In this document: positions 24,508-36,076 of the stretch, piece by piece
How the letters are laid out: each line of letters begins with the position of its first letter
Position numbering within the stretch: the first letter of the stretch is position 1
DNA from: Hyaloperonospora brassicae
Taxonomy: Eukaryota; Oomycota; Peronosporomycetes; Peronosporales; Peronosporaceae
Reading direction: 5' to 3'
Assembly (NCBI GenBank): GCA_947650285.1
Contig: CANTFL010000376.1
Coordinates: 61,110 to 125,109, forward strand
Length of the DNA: 64,000 nt
The notes under the pieces: generated by a model
What the model was told of the DNA's origin: nothing
Database searches by the model: none
The model's input: the letters and a program-made list of their open reading frames with translations, nothing else
Made by a program: the position numbers and the translations under genes

Positions 24508-25142
24508 TATCTGCGGGGCTACACAGCTTTTTATGTCAGAGATAGACGTCAACTCTCAACGAGCAACATTATATTCAATGATCCCGACTTAAAGAGTCAA
24601 AAAGCTCAGAGAGCTTTAGGTTTGGTTCAAAAAACTCAATTTGAGAGTCTACAAGCTCAGAAAGATTTAGGTTTGGTTTAGAGAACTCGACTCAAAGAGT
24701 CAACAGCTCTACGAACAGCTATCGTTTTAAGAATCCGACTTAAAGGGTCAACAAGCTCATAGGATTACAGTCCCTGTTCTAGGGAGACCAAAATATTCAA
24801 AGAATCAAACGCACTAAGTGCACAAGGAGTAGCAGCCTTAACAAGGCGTTGCTACTTCCTTACATCGCAAGACGCCTCAGAGAGGCACGTGTCTTTTGTT
24901 GATCAAAATGGGAACGGAATTTTATTTCTTCCTTTAACCTAAAAGAACACCGTAGAACAAAGTAAATAACCTACTCACTTATGTCCTAAATAAACCTATT
25001 AAAAGATTGCGTAATCAATGGTTGACAGACACTAGTCTTCAACAATTGATACTTGTGTTTTTATATTACTTTAAAGGGGATCCCATCTTTTGTGTGTACC
25101 ATACCTATTGTCGACTACCAGTCGACTTGTAACCTCGTTACA
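24508..25142 (-). repeat. Gypsy-2 3' LTR
   Basis: Read on the minus strand, the LTR starts TGTAACGAGGTTACA at 25142, a 6-base inverted repeat around a 3-base loop. The matching right LTR starts at 34113. Shared blocks include GGGGATCCCATC, TGACAGACACTAG, GACGCCTCAGAGAGGC and TACAGTCCCTG. The left end is uncertain: similarity to the right LTR fades at about 24508 near CTACACAGC. Two imperfect copies of a CTCAGA..TTTAGGTTTGGTT unit occur at about 24605-24680 in this copy only. Confidence 0.75.
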
Positions 25143-25157
25143 CCCTCCCCCCCCACC
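25143..25157 (-). other. Gypsy-2 polypurine tract
   Basis: On the minus strand GGTGGGGGGGGAGGG lies directly before the TGTAAC start of the 3' LTR. This is the expected site of the plus-strand DNA primer in reverse transcription, and its position fixes the LTR boundary and the orientation of the element. Confidence 0.85.
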
Positions 25158-25253
25158 AGACTGACGTTTCCACAAAACGTCAATCGAATTCTTTCCTAAA
25201 AGAGGACGGTGTGTGTGCGCTTCAACCTTACGGTTGGCAAAATACAAAACATA

Positions 25254-26294
25254 ATGGCATCACCACCCTATGAGTCCTCGACTCTCTTGTCCTACCTTGG
25301 CATCGATGTGGATGTGGATTATAGTAGCGATACTGATATTCATGGTGAAGAGAGGAAAATGTCCGACGCACCAGTGCAAGAGGCAGCGCCTCATAATGCA
25401 CCATACCCATTTGCCGAGCGTGGCGAAGCCAACGCACCATCGGCGCCGCATCAAACACCCATCGTGGGCGATGCCATCCTCGCCAACCCGCTCGATGAGC
25501 AACAACAGTTGGCTATCCAACGAGAGGAGAGCGCTCAGCGCCGTATGCAGCTTGCTGCAACCCTTGAGGGTCGCCGTAGCTATCTGTTCGCACCACTCAA
25601 TGTTGAAGAGCGTATACGCCAAACGACAGGTCGTTTTTTGGCAACGCGGACCATTGGCGCTGAGCCTACATCTTCTGATGAAGTGGCAAGTCGACAGGCA
25701 CTTTGTGAGAGGTACTTGCAACCCCACTTGACGACTCAAAGTCAATACAAGTTGCGACTTGACACGCAAGCACGGGGTGCACCGGTTCCACCGATGAGGG
25801 ATATACCCATCCTCTTTTTCGCAGGCAAATCTCAGGAAGAAGAAGACAACGCTTTTGTTCGCTGGGTATATTGGAAACGACACCTTATCAGCGTTTAAGC
25901 TCTCAGAGCAAGTGCTGATGTGGCATATGTTCGTCTAGAACGAAAGCTTCGGTATGATTACGCCAAGCTTAAGGCCAGAGGCCAGTTGCGAACTCGCACA
26001 CGCTATGCTCCGGCTGTGCCGATTGATGTGGGTGTTGGTCAAGCGGTACCCAACTACCCACCTGCCTCCACCACTATTGGTGAGAAGCGCTCTCGGTCAA
26101 CGGATGACCCCTGCCACGATGTTCAAAAACATCAACGGCGTATGGGCATTCCTGCCGATGGGGTGTCTCATACTCCCACGAGTTCTCCGACTCCGGGTAT
26201 CCTCGCCACTTCACCAAATAGTGGTATTGGCCACGACGACGACGTCGTTTCAGGAGTCGGTCCACATGGAACTGGCATTTGCCTTGCTTATTAA
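25254..26294 (+). pseudogene. Extra antisense reading frame in Gypsy-2, one stop
   Basis: Opposite in direction to gag-pol, a frame opens at ATG 25254 (the ATG at 25209 is also in frame) and runs 214 codons to TAA 25896-25898. It continues in the same frame to 26294, about 347 codons with one stop. The product is acidic and Ser/Asp-rich at first (LGIDVDVDYSSDTD), then Gln/Glu-rich and helical (DEQQQLAIQREESAQRRM), then aromatic and basic. In another plus frame, 26300-26530, the coding character continues as a likely coiled coil (KPKEEHEKVLLEMSDLREAL) with one stop. No known domain was recognised. Plant Tat-type Gypsy elements carry extra, partly antisense, genes in this position, so a real element gene is possible. 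The part past 26074 overlaps the chromodomain on the other strand. Confidence 0.5.
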
Positions 26295-27055
26295 GCAGCG
26301 TCGTAGGTGGGGTCGTTAAACCAAAGGAGGAGCATGAGAAGGTGCTTCTTGAGATGAGTGACCTCCGTGAGGCATTGGGTAAGACCCAGAGTGCGTTTGA
26401 CGCGATGCAAGCCCGTGTTCGGGCGTCGTAGTTGAGCCAAGCCCGGATGGAGGCTCAGCTTGACCTCCTGATACGGATTCAGCAACCCATGGCAAGGCCA
26501 ACATACCCGGCGCAAGCGCCTCCAAGTTGATTTGAAATGGATCCCGAAACGGCTTAAGCAAGCCAACGTAGAACACGGGGTGTGTGCGCAGTTTGTGCGG
26601 AAGGTTAAGCGTATACTCAAGTCCCTTCTTGGCGACTACAGTTAATGGTCCAATGAAGCGCGGGCGCAACTTTGTCTTGAAGAAAGCAGATACTGCATTT
26701 GTAGGAAGGTTTTTAGCATTGAGTAGAACTTGGTCTCCGACCTCATAACGATCGATACAACCTCTGCCTTTAGCATCAGCTTGTTCCTTCTGCTTGTCTT
26801 GGCTATCAGCCAGTGCGTCACGCACATGTCGTAAGACATTCAATCGCGTTGCGAGAAACTCGCTTACCTGATTTGGACAGCAGAAGGGCTGCTATCAGCA
26901 AGCTGATTGGTTAATCCTTCCCCACAAGGCCCTGAACCACGCAGTGGTAGCGTTAACAAAACGCGAGGGTGTGTGAGACCATACACATAAAACGGTGTGT
27001 AGCCGGTCGAGGCATACACGGCGTTATTCAACGCAAACTCAGCGACAGGGAGCAT
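26074..27055 (-). pseudogene. Gypsy-2 integrase C-terminal region and chromodomain
   Basis: Read on the minus strand: 26864-27055 is the end of the integrase core (LPVAEFALNNAVYASTGYTPF). 26316-26843 is the GPY/F-type C-terminal domain (YEVGDQVLLNAKNL, LRPRFIGPLTVVAKKG, YTLNLPHKLRTHPVFYVGLLKPF) followed by a Pro/Ser/His-rich linker. 26074-26265 is a chromodomain (YHYLVKWRGYPESENSWEY). Chromodomains of such elements bind histone marks and steer integration to heterochromatin. The three parts lie in different frames. Confidence 0.85.
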
Positions 27056-27060
27056 CGACT

Positions 27061-27650
27061 TTAACGATTAGGCGTTTCAGCGCAAACACTGCGCAAGATG
27101 CCACCGATGATGCGATTCACTCGCTCGGTTTGACCATTAGTAGGCGGATGACCAATTTCGGACATGTCCAAACGTGTGCCGAGCACCTTGGAGACGGACT
27201 TCCAAAACTTTCTAGTGAAGCGAGGATTTATATCAGAGACAATTTCCAACGGCAAACCGTGTTGTCGAAACACGCGATCGATAAACAGCGTAGCTGTACC
27301 TTCACCATCAATTGTATCTGGCACCGCCGCTAAATGAGCCATCTTGCTAAAACGGTCAACAAAGACCACAATACACGTAGTTCCATGCGAATCATTCGTC
27401 AAACCAAACAGGAATTCCATGCTGATGGACTCGTAATACCCTTTTGTACAGGCAAACTAGCCAGCGACGCGGCCGCGTGAGATGAAGGTTTCACCCGTTG
27501 ACAAGTTTCACACGTACGCACATATGTGCTCACCCATTTGTATATTTTGGTCCACCAATAGCATTGGCTAACTAAGCCATAGGTCTTCTCACAACAGAAC
27601 TGACCACTCAACGCAGTATCATGTGCCTCATAAAGGATCTGACACTTAAC
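27061..27650 (-). pseudogene. Gypsy-2 integrase zinc-binding and catalytic core
   Basis: 27399-27611 holds the zinc-binding domain ending TCETCQRVK; one His of the HHCC set is Gln (SGQF where SGHF is usual). 27061-27420 is the catalytic core with all three acidic residues in place: IVVFVDRFSKMAHL, EIVSDINPRFT and NGQTERVNR. It is still open for 119 codons. A stop and a frame change separate it from neighbours, so no full-length enzyme is made. Confidence 0.85.
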
Positions 27651-27729
27651 CCCTCATAATAAGGGTCAAAGATACGATAAGTATTTTCAACATGCGTGCT
27701 ATAGTACAACAGGCCTTGTTCGATAAACT

Positions 27730-28510
27730 ATCGATGTAGCCTCGCACGTAAACGTGCCGACAAGTCTATGTCCGCGTCCTTAAACTCCTCGCTCCCTAGA
27801 GCACGCAGCAGGGCTACACAATATTCATTTTTGGCATATGCCGAACGAATGAGGACAGTTATCGCCGACAAAAGAGTCGTTTCGTGAGCAAGCTCAAGGT
27901 CCGGCCTGCAATACAGCGCATGAGCCAAAGCATTCCGCTCTCCCGGTATGTAATTCAGCTCGAAGTTATATTTGACAAAGAATTCAAGTCAACGAGCCAA
28001 TCGCTGAGAACGATGTGGCGACTGGATCACAGTGCGCAACGACTTATGATTGGTGTAGATCACAAATTGCTAATAGCCAAGAAGATGAACTCTGAATTTA
28101 ACGAAATCAAACTTCATTTCAAGTATCTGCTTGTCATGTACTGGGTAGTGCTTTTCTGCAGGATTTCATTTTCGGGACTCAAACGCACTGACGTTTTCCC
28201 GTCCGTCGACATCTTTTTGTAACAGATCGATGCCTATGGCAAAGTCAGATGCGTCACAGACGACACAATAATATCGATTAGGATTGGTCAAAGCCAAGAT
28301 TGTCGCATGAAGGAGACTCTCCTTTACTCCTTGAAAAGCACAATGCTCGGTGCTAGTCCAACACCATTTTACATCCTTTTTAAAGGAGATTGGATAATGG
28401 CCGAGCCATATCTGCGTAATACGCACTACACTTGTGTAAGTAATTGGCAATACCAAGCCACTTACGTAAGTCCTTTTGGTTCTTTGGAACCAACCAATCA
28501 ACTATGGCTT
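27730..28510 (-). pseudogene. Gypsy-2 RNase H, degenerate
   Basis: 28166-28501 on the minus strand carries the RT connection and first RNase H motif (YYCVVCDASDFAIGIDLLQKD). The part toward 27730 includes remnants of the KYNFELNY-type block and a stretch rich in Ala/Leu (27728-27928). Stops and frame changes interrupt it. Domain order and spacing match Ty3/Gypsy pol. Confidence 0.7.
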
Positions 28511-28559
28511 TTTTCGTAGCGGGATCCGCTTAAAGGCCTCGCATACCAATAAATAACCC

Positions 28560-29300
28560 TAAAAAGGGAATCTATTTTGCACCAAAGATGCACTTTGACG
28601 CGTTAGCGTACAAATTATTTGTGCGCATGCACTCGAGCACCGCTTGTATTTGGTCAGTGGTATTGTCCACATCTGACCGACCATTCATAGCACGACTATG
28701 GACAAAGATGTCGTCAGAGTGCGTCTGTTCATATCGTCTATGAGGTCTGAACAATTGTGTCACAAGACGATTGAATGTATCCGGGGCATTTGATAACTCT
28801 TGCGGCATAACAAGCCACTCCCAGAGCATACCGCTTGGAGTGCTGACCGCTGTCAGCGGAATGACGCTCTCTCGCATGATCAGCTGGTAATAACGATCGA
28901 CTAAGTCGAGCGCACTGTACATTGTACATTCGACCATATTGTTTTAAAGCACACCCTTATCAGATTTTATGTCTAAGCCGGGATGGTGGCCGCATTAAGC
29001 TTTTGTAAGCATGAACAATGCATTACTACCCATTGGGCTTTTTGACACAGAAGGTCGGTGTGGAATGGGGATATTCGCTCTCACGTAACATGCCTGCCGC
29101 GTGCTTTGCACGAAAGGCGTCGTCAATGACTTCACACTGTTACTTTGGTAAAGGCCACTGCCGTGTTACGCAGTATTTAGTTCCAGGAACTTAATCAATC
29201 TCATGACGAATGCCTCTATCACGAGGTTAGACAGACAGTAGCTCGTGACACACCACGTCTTGAAATTCATTTACCAAATATAGAAAGGATCAAGAGGATA
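28560..29300 (-). pseudogene. Gypsy-2 reverse transcriptase, degenerate
   Basis: The open stretch 28572-28937 gives MYSALDLVDRYYQLIMRES, MLWEWLVMPQELSNAPDTFN and NLYANASKCIFGAK. The catalytic box reads HSDD where the family has YFDD, so the Asp pair is kept but the Tyr is lost. Upstream, to 29300, fragments of the fingers remain in other frames. Inactive by stops as well. Confidence 0.8.
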
Positions 29301-29315
29301 CTTAAGGATCGAGAA

Positions 29316-30190
29316 TCAACTTCGCGCACTTAGTGCCACCCTTGTGTACTCAAGGACAGACTCTTTCACTAACGAGGATGAGTTCAACTCAATATCGGGT
29401 CGGATGACCACTAACTCGGATAACTCTCCTGCCTGTAAGGCTTGGCTAAATTCAACGTCATACATTTCGTCTAGATGAAAGAGAGTAACAAAGGATAGCA
29501 GAGTCTCAAGACTAATATTGCCATCAATCTGGCCAGTCAACCCATTGACAAGTGTATATAGTGTATTATTACTATTATCACTTCGAGACATCTTAGACGT
29601 TGGGCGCTTCAAAAATTTTACCCTACGCTGGGATTGTTTATCACAAAAACCTAACGCCTCCTAGAGGCCGGGACAGTAGGGTCCCCGTGGTTGCTATCTA
29701 CCTTAGCGCGCTCTATACGAGAGCTCATGTCTTGAACGACATCTGGTGAAGTGTTACGTAACTCAAACTCTTCACCCAGAGGATTCACTCGTACCACTTT
29801 ACGTACAGCATTCGGGCCTAGCCCTGAACACTCTGGCTTCTCGCCATCAATGTCATTACCGACATTCAGTGAGGTGCCACCTCGGCCGCCCTCACTCGGT
29901 GAGATTTTACGTGCCACCCATTTCACATCAGAGGAATTATATTCGTGATGACTCGGCCCTAGGCCAACCGTGCCTGAAGCATGCAGTGACACATTATCAC
30001 AACGAGTATCACATACCGAAAAACAACTCCTCTCACATACGGTGAAAGAGATCCGCTCAATACTAATGTCATTGGCATTGGAATTAACTAACTCCGACAT
30101 ACCAATGTCCAGCACATTGACATCTTTAGTCAATGGCTCGCGCCAATAGCGCTTTTGTTGCCTAGCAAAGGTGGGTTCATGACTCTCCAA
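29316..30190 (-). pseudogene. Gypsy-2 protease-RT linker
   Basis: Two open frames, 29651-30190 (179 codons) and 29316-29612 (98 codons), lie between protease and RT. The first is Ser/Asn-rich without a domain. The second has the conserved pre-RT helix region (LETLLSFVTLFHLDEMYDVEF, ALQAGELSELVVIRP). Such linkers are common in Gypsy pol and have no known catalytic role. A frame change separates the two. Confidence 0.65.
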
Positions 30191-30235
30191 AGCTTCGCCG
30201 GGAACATTGCGCGTTGCGCCTAATGTCTTAGACCT

Positions 30236-30718
30236 TCAATTAATCCATGGTTCATGGCGTTCAAGCCAGGCCATGCCTAGGATGAGATCGTGCCTCGAAT
30301 GCAAGTCAACGACAAAACAGCGTTCTGTGCTATCAAAGTCCAAAAACTTCAAGCCCAAGTTCAACGGAACTTTAGGCACAGTCACGCGACTACCCGTCGC
30401 TAACCGAACAGTGATGGAATCACCATCGTGCGCTTTCAGCGCCTCAGCATATTGCTGACTCCCCTCTAGAAAACGGCGTCTAGAATAGTTGCATGACGCC
30501 CCAGAATCGATTAATATCGACCAGTGCTTCTTAAAGACTTTAACTATCGCCTCGGCGAATGACAAGCCAGGCTTGTATTCACGCTCTGTGCTTGCTGACA
30601 CGGAGCTCTGTGGGGCTAAGCCCAGTGTTGCTCTACCTCGTAGAGAAGTGACAGAACTCAGTTCTACCCCAGTAGGGCGCCCCCGCGCCAACTGGGTGTC
30701 GACGTATCCCCGTGCCAT
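30236..30718 (-). pseudogene. Gypsy-2 aspartic protease
   Basis: A 160-codon frame with the canonical retropepsin loop SILIDSGASCNYSRRRF and the C-terminal box HDLILGMAWLERHEPWI. Unlike Gypsy-1 and Gypsy-3 the active site is a normal DSGA. The frame overlaps the Gag frame at 30664-30718, which would fit a Gag-Pol frameshift, although decay could also give this. Confidence 0.85.
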
Positions 30719-31609
30719 ACCAAGTTTTTGGTTGCGGCTGGGGTTTCACCCATAGGAGTCGTTTGTTGCTTACGAAAAGGAAAAGTGGGACGCAAGTGTT
30801 CAGGGCTTCCGCACATATAACAGCGTTTAACTTCCTGTAGTTGCTCTGCCACATGAAGCTCCGCTTCACCTTTATCTTCAGCATGTCTGAGATCCATCGG
30901 TTCTGGTTTACAGTAAGCCGAGGTGCTCGCAGAGGTTGCCCTCGCAAAGCTTGGGTTGTACCCATTCCAACCAATTCTGGCCGACTTGAAGTTGTGCTCA
31001 GCATTTTGAGCGATGCTAACAGCTTCCTCAAAAGTAGAGGGATGGATCCAAAACACGTCGGTCCTGAAAACGTCATTTCGAAGACCTTCCATGAATACAG
31101 TTACATAGACTGTCTCAGGGAGCAGGATAGACCGCACAGCAGCCATCGGAGTTCTCAACTCTGAACATAGTACGTGAACTAATTCTTACCCTGAAGGTTA
31201 GACAAGAAGCATGAGCAACACGATAAGCCTGAGGAGGCGGCGATAAAACTCTCAAAGGTCTAACTTGAGGGATCACATGTGGAAAACGCCAATTCGACCG
31301 ACGTGCCACACGTCAAAGCCCACTCTCTAGCTCTTCCATCGATCTTAAAATGGCCAGCGAGACTCGCTGATGCTCAATTGAGATAAGGCTAGAGCTAATG
31401 GCCATCTTAATCTTACGGATTATAAGGGTGATGTTCTCTCCCTTCTTCCCGGAGTAATGTTTAACGTCCACCAGAAGAGGACGAGTTTTAGCCTCTTCTG
31501 GTGGCATTGCCACGTAGCGTGTTGGCATAGCCGACGCTACTTGGTTTTGAACCTGCCCTAGGAGGGCTATTTTATACTGCATCAAGGTCTCGACTCGCGC
31601 ATTAAGCAC
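30664..31609 (-). pseudogene. Gypsy-2 Gag with altered zinc knuckle
   Basis: 31313-31609 is the Gag N-terminal half (TRPLLVDVKHYSGKKGENIT). 30664-31158 is the rest (PETVYVTVFMEGLRNDVFRT, FEEAVSIAQNAEHNFKSAR) and a zinc knuckle CYMCGSPEHLRPTFPF, whose last Cys has become Phe. Between the two, about 31115-31309, reading is broken. Gag forms the particle that packages the element RNA. Confidence 0.75.
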
Positions 31610-31775
31610 ATCGGGACTTCATGAAGCTAAAAACCCCACATATTTAGGGCCTATGGCTGTGGCTAGCCAATCAAGCGCGACTTCTGGGCCTCAGTAAGAT
31701 GTGTTTATTGCTTTACCTTTACAGAGGATTAGTCGTTACCGGCTCAGGCGTAGAGTGACTACAAGTTCTATCGAG

Positions 31776-34113
31776 TGTAGCGGAGCTACACAGCTCCTTA
31801 AGTCAGAGAAAGACTTCAACGCTCAACGAGCAACTTAAAGTTCAATGATCCCGACTCAAATAGTCAACATGCCCGAGAGCTAAAGGGTCGTTCAAATAAC
31901 CCTACTCAAAGAGTCAACAAGCTCAGAGAGATTACAGTCCCTGGTACAGGGAGACAAATCATTCATTGAATCAACGCACAGAGTGCACAAAGGGTAGCTG
32001 CCTTAACAAGGCGGTATGGGGTAGAGTCTCAAATCGAATTTGTAGAACGTGAATCGGGGACCACCCAATTGAGACGTCACTTATTGGCGGAAAACGGCAC
32101 CAAGCAATTCAGCGATCCAATAAGAGATGAAAGATTGTTTCAACGAGAATAAGCGATCCGATCCAATTATCGCCAGATAGACGGACATGGGATGATTTAA
32201 GACGGTGAGCAGAAAGGAATGAAAGCTATGGACCAATCTGGGACGAGTGGAAGATATGTATGATTGCCAACGGTACATTTGGGACCAGGTTGTGCGGTAT
32301 GACTCTTTGACGGACGTGTTACATCCGTCAGATCGGTGACACTATTTACCGGTCCCGCAATGGGAGTACTGGTTTTAGTTAACTATAGCCCGACCTGGAA
32401 GTGTGAATATTCACGGGAGCACATGAAATTTTTCCAAAATATGTGGATAGTCTCATGGACCATATAAACCCTGAGGGATGAAATTGGAGCACGTATAATG
32501 AACAGAAGGATATATACTGCTGAATAGTATCGTGTTGATCCCCAACGATCTCGAATTGACCGTCAGATCGGTCATGTTTCCTGTTGATGATGTATATATC
32601 GCTGATGAGACTTTGGATCATGAGAAATCTGTTTGTTGAACGTCCATGAGTGATTTCGTAAGAGATCAGACAACAAAAGCCAGTGGAAGCTAGTTGAATT
32701 GACGTCGCAAAATGGATTTAGACACATTTGGTTGTCATGTACTATTTAATGCTCTTTGTAACAGACCTGGCAATTTGGTACCGTTATTGGGATTAGGTCC
32801 TCGTTTGGTGTTTAGCTACGATATCGGGGATATTGGCGTTATCTTTGAAGCACAGGTCATAATATTTGGACACGTATTTAAGGGGGCGGTCAAGCTTAAA
32901 GAAGATATCGGGCTGGAAAGTGACCTGCGTTTTGAAATCGGCGTAAGGATAGGTGGCTATTAAAATGGTTGGTAAATTAACAGACTTGAACTCTGCTTCT
33001 TCGGCACACGACGCGTGTCCCCCCTTCTTTTCCAAGCAAGATTGATTAGCTTCCCCGTCGGTGTGAGGCACGCGTGCTGAAAGTGCACAGAAGACCGATC
33101 TTGAATTGATAGCCAAGATCGAAGAGAGCGATCCCGGACAATATGGACCGAATCAATCAAGTACTCACACTCAACTCGACTACTAGGGTATCAGCAACAA
33201 CGAAAAAGGATAAGAATTTTGGATACAAGATCGCGAGACGGCTCGAGTGGTTAAAAGATCCAGACAAGAAGTTCAAGACAATACAGAGCAAAATCGAAGC
33301 GATCTACAAGGCAGATTGGAACGTTTCATTTTGTTGAAACAAAAAATCTATCTGCCCAAATTGCGCACTGTCGGCAAGATAGATCAATCTTTAGACCAAA
33401 TCGGACCAAGACAAAGGCGAGACAAACGCAAGACTATTATTTGCTGTGTGAAGACACTATATACAGCAAAGACCTCGATCCCGAATACGAATTGAGATCG
33501 GTGTGGTCCGAAGTTTAAGATCGCAACATATTATAATCGAGATACCCGTGACTTAAGATTAAGACCGCAGAACCCCTGTTCGTGGTGTGAAGATTTTCGC
33601 ACCGAAAGCGAACTTTAACATCAAACCCTCAGCGAGATCGACATCTCCCAAGGCCATTACGAAGAGCTCAATCCAGCCTAATCGACGGGTAAACAAGGTG
33701 ATCACAAGGCTATACAACAAGGCACGGATCGGAGTACCCCCTCCGTGAGTCGGCAAGTCTGGGCAAGTGAATATCGACCCTCACACAAGCAATTTTGTGA
33801 CACCGACTTCATCACAGTTTCTGTTTCATCAAACGATCACAAGACGCCTCAGAGAGGCACGTGTCTTTCGGATCAAATTGGAAACTGAACTTCATTTTTA
33901 TTCTTTTGACCTAAAAGAACACTTTAGAACAATGTGATTGACCTAATCGCTAATGTTCTAAAACAAACTCTTAAAAGATCTCGTAATCGACGGTTGACAG
34001 ACACTAGTCTTCAACAATTGATACTGTGTTCGAATATCACTCGAAAGGGGATCCCATCCATTGTGTGCACCACATATATTGTCTTCTACCAGTCGACGTT
34101 TAAGTCCGTAACA
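31776..34113 (-). repeat. Gypsy-2 5' LTR, split by an insertion
   Basis: Blocks of the 3' LTR (24508-25142) recur here in two parts: 31776-about 32014 and 33817-34113. Between them lies a 1.8 kb sequence that the other LTR lacks. Without the insert the LTR is about 536 bases. The inner end, minus strand ...CCGCTACA at 31776, is followed by CTCGATAGAACTTGTAG, the likely primer-binding region by comparison with Gypsy-1. Confidence 0.8.
32015..33816. mobile_element. Solo-LTR-like element, copy A, inside the Gypsy-2 LTR
   Basis: About 1.8 kb, colinear with 55143-56923 (copy B). Shared blocks include AACGATCTCGAATTG, GGCGGTCAAGCTTAAAG, GATCGCGAGACGGCTC, GGCACGGATCGGAGTACCC and GTGAGTCGGCAAGTCTGGG. 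The right end is GACTTCATCACA and the left end is a decayed form of TGTGGTGAAGTC. No long reading frame is present. TG...CA ends and insertion as a unit suggest a solo LTR of a long-LTR retrotransposon. The left boundary is uncertain by a few bases. Confidence 0.75.
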
Positions 34114-36076
34114 ACTGAGGTCAGTAAGTAAAAAGTTGACAAAGCACAATGCATAATGCCCCAAAGAAGTATAGAAAACGATTTATTAGTGTATATGTAG
34201 GCTCAATCGTGGCGGGTTGACCATGACAAACTAATTGACGACCGAGTTGGTCTCCGTAGTTTGTTTCTTCTGCCACTTATTAAGCTTTTCTGCAAAACGT
34301 CAAAGGTAAAGGGCGCCAATATAATCCTCTTTATATTTGAGTTGAAGGATAGATGGCTCACAAATTTCTTGTGGAACCAATCCAGCCGCGCGTTAATATC
34401 GGAACAACATGATTTTAAACTGCTTGCGCCGAACGAAGCAGCTCTCGTAGTGCTGTGCCTAATGGACAAACTGAGCTTTCTCGGCGTATTTCGTCTTGTC
34501 GACGAGGCGTATAATCTTTGGCTACCAACTTATGTGGCCAATCCGTAATGATTCGAAATAACACAATAAGTGGGGGTTCCTTCATCCCTGTCCTATCCGA
34601 ATCAAAAGGTGACGATCGACGTCGAGCGAGTTTGTAAAAGATCTTACTTGAGCTTAGGGTCATCCTATATGTAGAAAATTGGTCGGCACATTTTGATCCG
34701 GTTGAACGAAAGGGTTAGACGGAAGCCGAGTCTCATAACATCGAATATATTCGAGACCCTCTACGGTGTTGGAAAGTCTTTTATCCATTCACTCCTCATC
34801 ACGTTTGTCGGCAGCGTGAGATCTCTGTCGACTGGCTTTGTTGTGCCTGTATGAAAAACCAGATGCAGAGGTCTTTAATTTGCCGATTCTGAAGGCGTGA
34901 TTAGCATTTCTAAGCAGCACACAACCGATGAGGACCGCATGTAGATAAAGCCTCATGGTAGAATTGCGAAGGAAACGGGGAAGGGAATCTTAGCAGGTTC
35001 GAGCAGATTAAATAATGAATGATTGAAAGAGATGAATGATTGAATAAAAACGTATTACTCTATCTTGCAGCTTTATAATCGACGTTCCAGTAATGGTGAT
35101 ATAAAGTCGGCTTCCAAACCAGATATCCCATTTATAGGCAACAGAAGAAATGCTCAATGAAAAAACACGGCTCGACACATGCTGTCGATTGTGACGACAC
35201 CTAGGCTTTTCACAACATATAGCGTCATCAATTGATCTTAGTTAAGCGTCTACATAATCAGCATGATTACAATGTGCACCAGCACGTCAATCAGGTGCTG
35301 ACAATTGTACAAATTCGGTGTGCTTATACTAAGAATACATCATTCTCCACCTCTATGGCTAAGTCTGCTTGCTCGAGTTGCCGGGCGTCACGGGGAACAC
35401 TCTGCAGAAACACAAGAATAGGATATCTAGTCTGGGGTGCAGACAGGGAGATGAGGTTGCGGAACGTCGATTACCACTCTGATCGCTCTCGATGGGCCGC
35501 TGACGCAAATGAACGGGTCAAATCTAATTACGTTTCGACCAGTCCGCGTTGAAGGACCGGAGAACAAGAGCGGCGACAGGACCAACGAATTGAGAGATGA
35601 CTTAGCTTATCAGAAATCAGATGGAGAAGGAGGGCACTAATTGCTGTTGCCGTACCCCTCACCCCGTGGTGTCGAGTTTGTTGCCCCCCTTATGATGATC
35701 TAGCTGTGCTGTCTATCGTAGAGCGTGTCGCAGCAAGAAATCTTCCACCATGTTGTTGGGGTTAAACTAATAGAATGCGTACAATTGACTCAAACGATGT
35801 GTATTTGGACCTGCCATTCATAAATATCATGCAAGTCCTACTTTGCAACCATCAGTTCTATGTAAATTTATATTGGGCCAAGTGTAACCTGGGATCTCGC
35901 CTTTTAAATACGAACTGTCATTAATCTTCGTCAACCGCCCCTTGATTCACCAACCGCCATATTGATATTAAAATGTTATCCAACTGCAATTTAACGTATC
36001 CAACACACCTCTCTTGAGATATTGTATTTGCACCCTGTAAGTGATAGAGCCCTTCACTGCAGACAATTGTGCATAT
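34114..36076. other. Spacer without assigned gene
   Basis: About 2 kb between Gypsy-2 and the Copia element. The plus frame 34261-34548 and the overlapping minus frames 34203-34469 and 34415-34663 show no motif I recognise. A minus-strand stretch near 35310-35540 reads coding-like (LQSVPRDARQLEQADLAIEV) with stops on both sides and is not identified. Confidence 0.45.

Larger units (their letters stand above)
24508..34113 (-). mobile_element. Gypsy-2: chromodomain Ty3/Gypsy element with both LTRs
   Basis: Orientation is minus. The 5' LTR lies at the right (34113-31776, split by an insertion). Going left come gag, protease, linker, RT, RNase H, integrase, chromodomain, polypurine tract and 3' LTR (25142-about 24508). 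The two LTRs align along their length, including the TGTAAC/TGTTAC start and a block with TGACAGACACTAGTCTTCAA. Protein motifs differ from Gypsy-1/3 (protease DSGA against DCGA; different Gag), so this is a separate family. Between chromodomain and 3' LTR is an extra reading frame on the plus strand. Confidence 0.9.

Noticed and set aside
24445..24681. Plus frame of 78 codons with protein-like start (LYLPHEGIVQTTIGANIEY)
   Set aside because: Most of it lies in the Gypsy-2 LTR: the same DNA recurs at 31780-31860 in the other LTR, where the frame is not kept. Its second half is LTR sequence, not a gene.
25260..25883. Minus frame of 207 codons in the Gypsy-2 3' region
   Set aside because: It runs in the direction of the element but is Cys/Leu/Arg rich without motif. 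The plus frame over the same bases looks more like a protein. It is probably a shadow.
34203..34663. Overlapping plus and minus frames considered as a possible second effector
   Set aside because: No signal peptide, RXLR or EER motif, no initiator, and a broken frame.
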